Of a DNA stretch of 6,237 nucleotides, positions 5,823 to 6,237 are shown piece by piece. The stretch lies in assembly GCA_002338335.1 (NCBI GenBank), contig DDIC01000018.1:31134-37370 (forward strand), given 5' to 3'. The translations under genes were made by a program, and so were the position numbers. Within the stretch, counting starts at the first letter, position 1; each line of letters begins with the position of its first letter. The DNA comes from Bacteroidetes bacterium UBA1860. Its GTDB lineage: Bacteria > Bacteroidota > Rhodothermia > Balneolales > Balneolaceae. Under the pieces are notes generated by a model. The model was given only the letters and a program-made list of their open reading frames with translations, did no database searches and was not told the origin of the DNA.

Positions 5823-5855
5823 CATAATTACATCATTCTTGCTGTCACCTCCAAA
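5823..5855 (-). promoter_or_regulatory. Bacteroidota-type promoter candidate for the - strand unit
   Basis: Read on the - strand, TTTG (5855-5852), 21 bases, then TAATTATG (5830-5823). The Bacteroidota consensus is TTTG or TTG, about 17-23 bases, then TAnnTTTG; the second box here has one mismatch. Transcription would begin around 5813-5818, leaving a leader of about 20 bases before the 60-aa gene's ATG at 5797. It lies in the 87-base divergent gap shared with apt. Confidence 0.4.
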
Positions 5856-5884
5856 TCTATTTCAGTTAAATAATCGCTTATTTT

Positions 5885-6237
5885 ATGTCCTCCAACCTTG
5901 ATTATCGCGAGTACATCGCCAACATCCCCGACTTTCCATCTCCGGGGATCCTTTATCGGGACATTCAACCACTTCTCGCAGACCCTCATGCCTTCACGTC
6001 CGCCATTGATGATATCGCAGCCTTAACCAAGTCGAAACCAGATTACTGGGTTGGAATTGAATCGCGGGGATTCATAGTAGCCGCAGCTTTGGCAGCTCGC
6101 CATGGAGGAGGGATTCGACTGATTCGTAAAAAAGGAAAGCTTCCCAACGAAAATCTTGTGCAGCTTAGTTATGACCTCGAGTATGGTAGTGACACCATCG
6201 AAATGACTCCGGCCGAAGCGCCCATTAGCGCATCTAA
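5885..6237 (+). CDS. apt: Adenine phosphoribosyltransferase, 3'-truncated
   Basis: The first 117 codons of a cytosolic purine-salvage enzyme that makes AMP from adenine and PRPP; the frame is open to the window edge. The N-terminus matches APRT: IANIPDFPSPGILYRDIQPLL (11-31, with the PxPGIxxRD adenine-side motif), VGIESRGFIVAAALAAR (56-72, the E-x-RGF segment), then RLIRKKGKLPNENLVQLSYD and LEYGSDTIEM (78-107), the flexible loop and YDLEYG segment typical of the family. The PRPP-binding loop (usually DDLLATGGT) would lie just past the window. Spacing and order match E. coli Apt. It is divergent from the small membrane-protein unit, with 87 bases between the starts. The leader is AT-rich (ATCGCTTATTTT) with no Shine-Dalgarno, and no clear promoter was found on this strand. 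Confidence 0.92.
   Translation, partial: MSSNLDYREYIANIPDFPSPGILYRDIQPLLADPHAFTSAIDDIAALTKSKPDYWVGIESRGFIVAAALAARHGGGIRLIRKKGKLPNENLVQLSYDLEYGSDTIEMTPAEAPISAS

Noticed and set aside
5828..5852. Two-codon ORF ATGATGTAA on the - strand, 8 bases after GGAGGTGA
   Set aside because: The spacing is ideal for a start-stop element, but it lies within the promoter candidate upstream of the likely transcript start, and this genome does not seem to use Shine-Dalgarno sequences.
1..6237. Insertion sequence, CRISPR array, tRNA or attachment site
   Set aside because: I saw no transposase or integrase frame, regular direct repeats, tRNA cloverleaf or flanking duplications.

Overview
The window looks like chromosomal DNA from a member of the Bacteroidota and relatives (Balneolota or Rhodothermota also possible). 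Three things suggest this. None of the recognised genes has a Shine-Dalgarno sequence before its start. One intergenic region carries a promoter candidate close to the Bacteroidota pattern (TTG, about 17-23 bases, TAnnTTTG). The proteins (SGLT-type symporter, DUF411 protein, short CBS enzyme, MGCGDxCP-type ArsC) resemble those common in that group. The assignment is an inference, because no rRNA or other marker gene is present.

Layout on the + strand: the C-terminal two thirds of an SGLT-like sodium/solute symporter (1-972); a 139-base gap with an unusual nested inverted-repeat structure; an exported DUF411 (CopG-like) copper-site protein (1112-1573); an 80-base gap with a perfect 9-bp inverted repeat; then cystathionine beta-synthase (1654-2664), a cystathionine gamma-lyase/synthase family enzyme (2696-3838), a MIP-family channel (3850-4524) and a thioredoxin-fold-partnered, LMW-PTP-type arsenate reductase (4611-5012). 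A tiny ORF starts inside the arsC stop codon (5009-5113), and its frame continues coding-like after a stop.

On the - strand, converging on arsC, is a compact three-gene unit: a 60-aa two-helix membrane protein (5797-5615), a 36-aa one-helix protein (5610-5500) and a small lipoprotein (5489-5160). Divergent from it, the last 353 bases hold the start of adenine phosphoribosyltransferase (apt), which runs off the window.

Functionally, the central + strand genes form a plausible thiol and metal(loid) group. CBS and the CGL-family enzyme form the transsulfuration pair that makes cysteine (and can release H2S). ArsC uses cysteine thiols to reduce arsenate. The MIP channel has a wide, His-less filter that could let neutral arsenous acid leave, as proposed for AqpS-type channels linked to arsC. 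The DUF411 protein belongs to a family found in copper-resistance loci. No mobile element, CRISPR array, tRNA or rRNA was seen.
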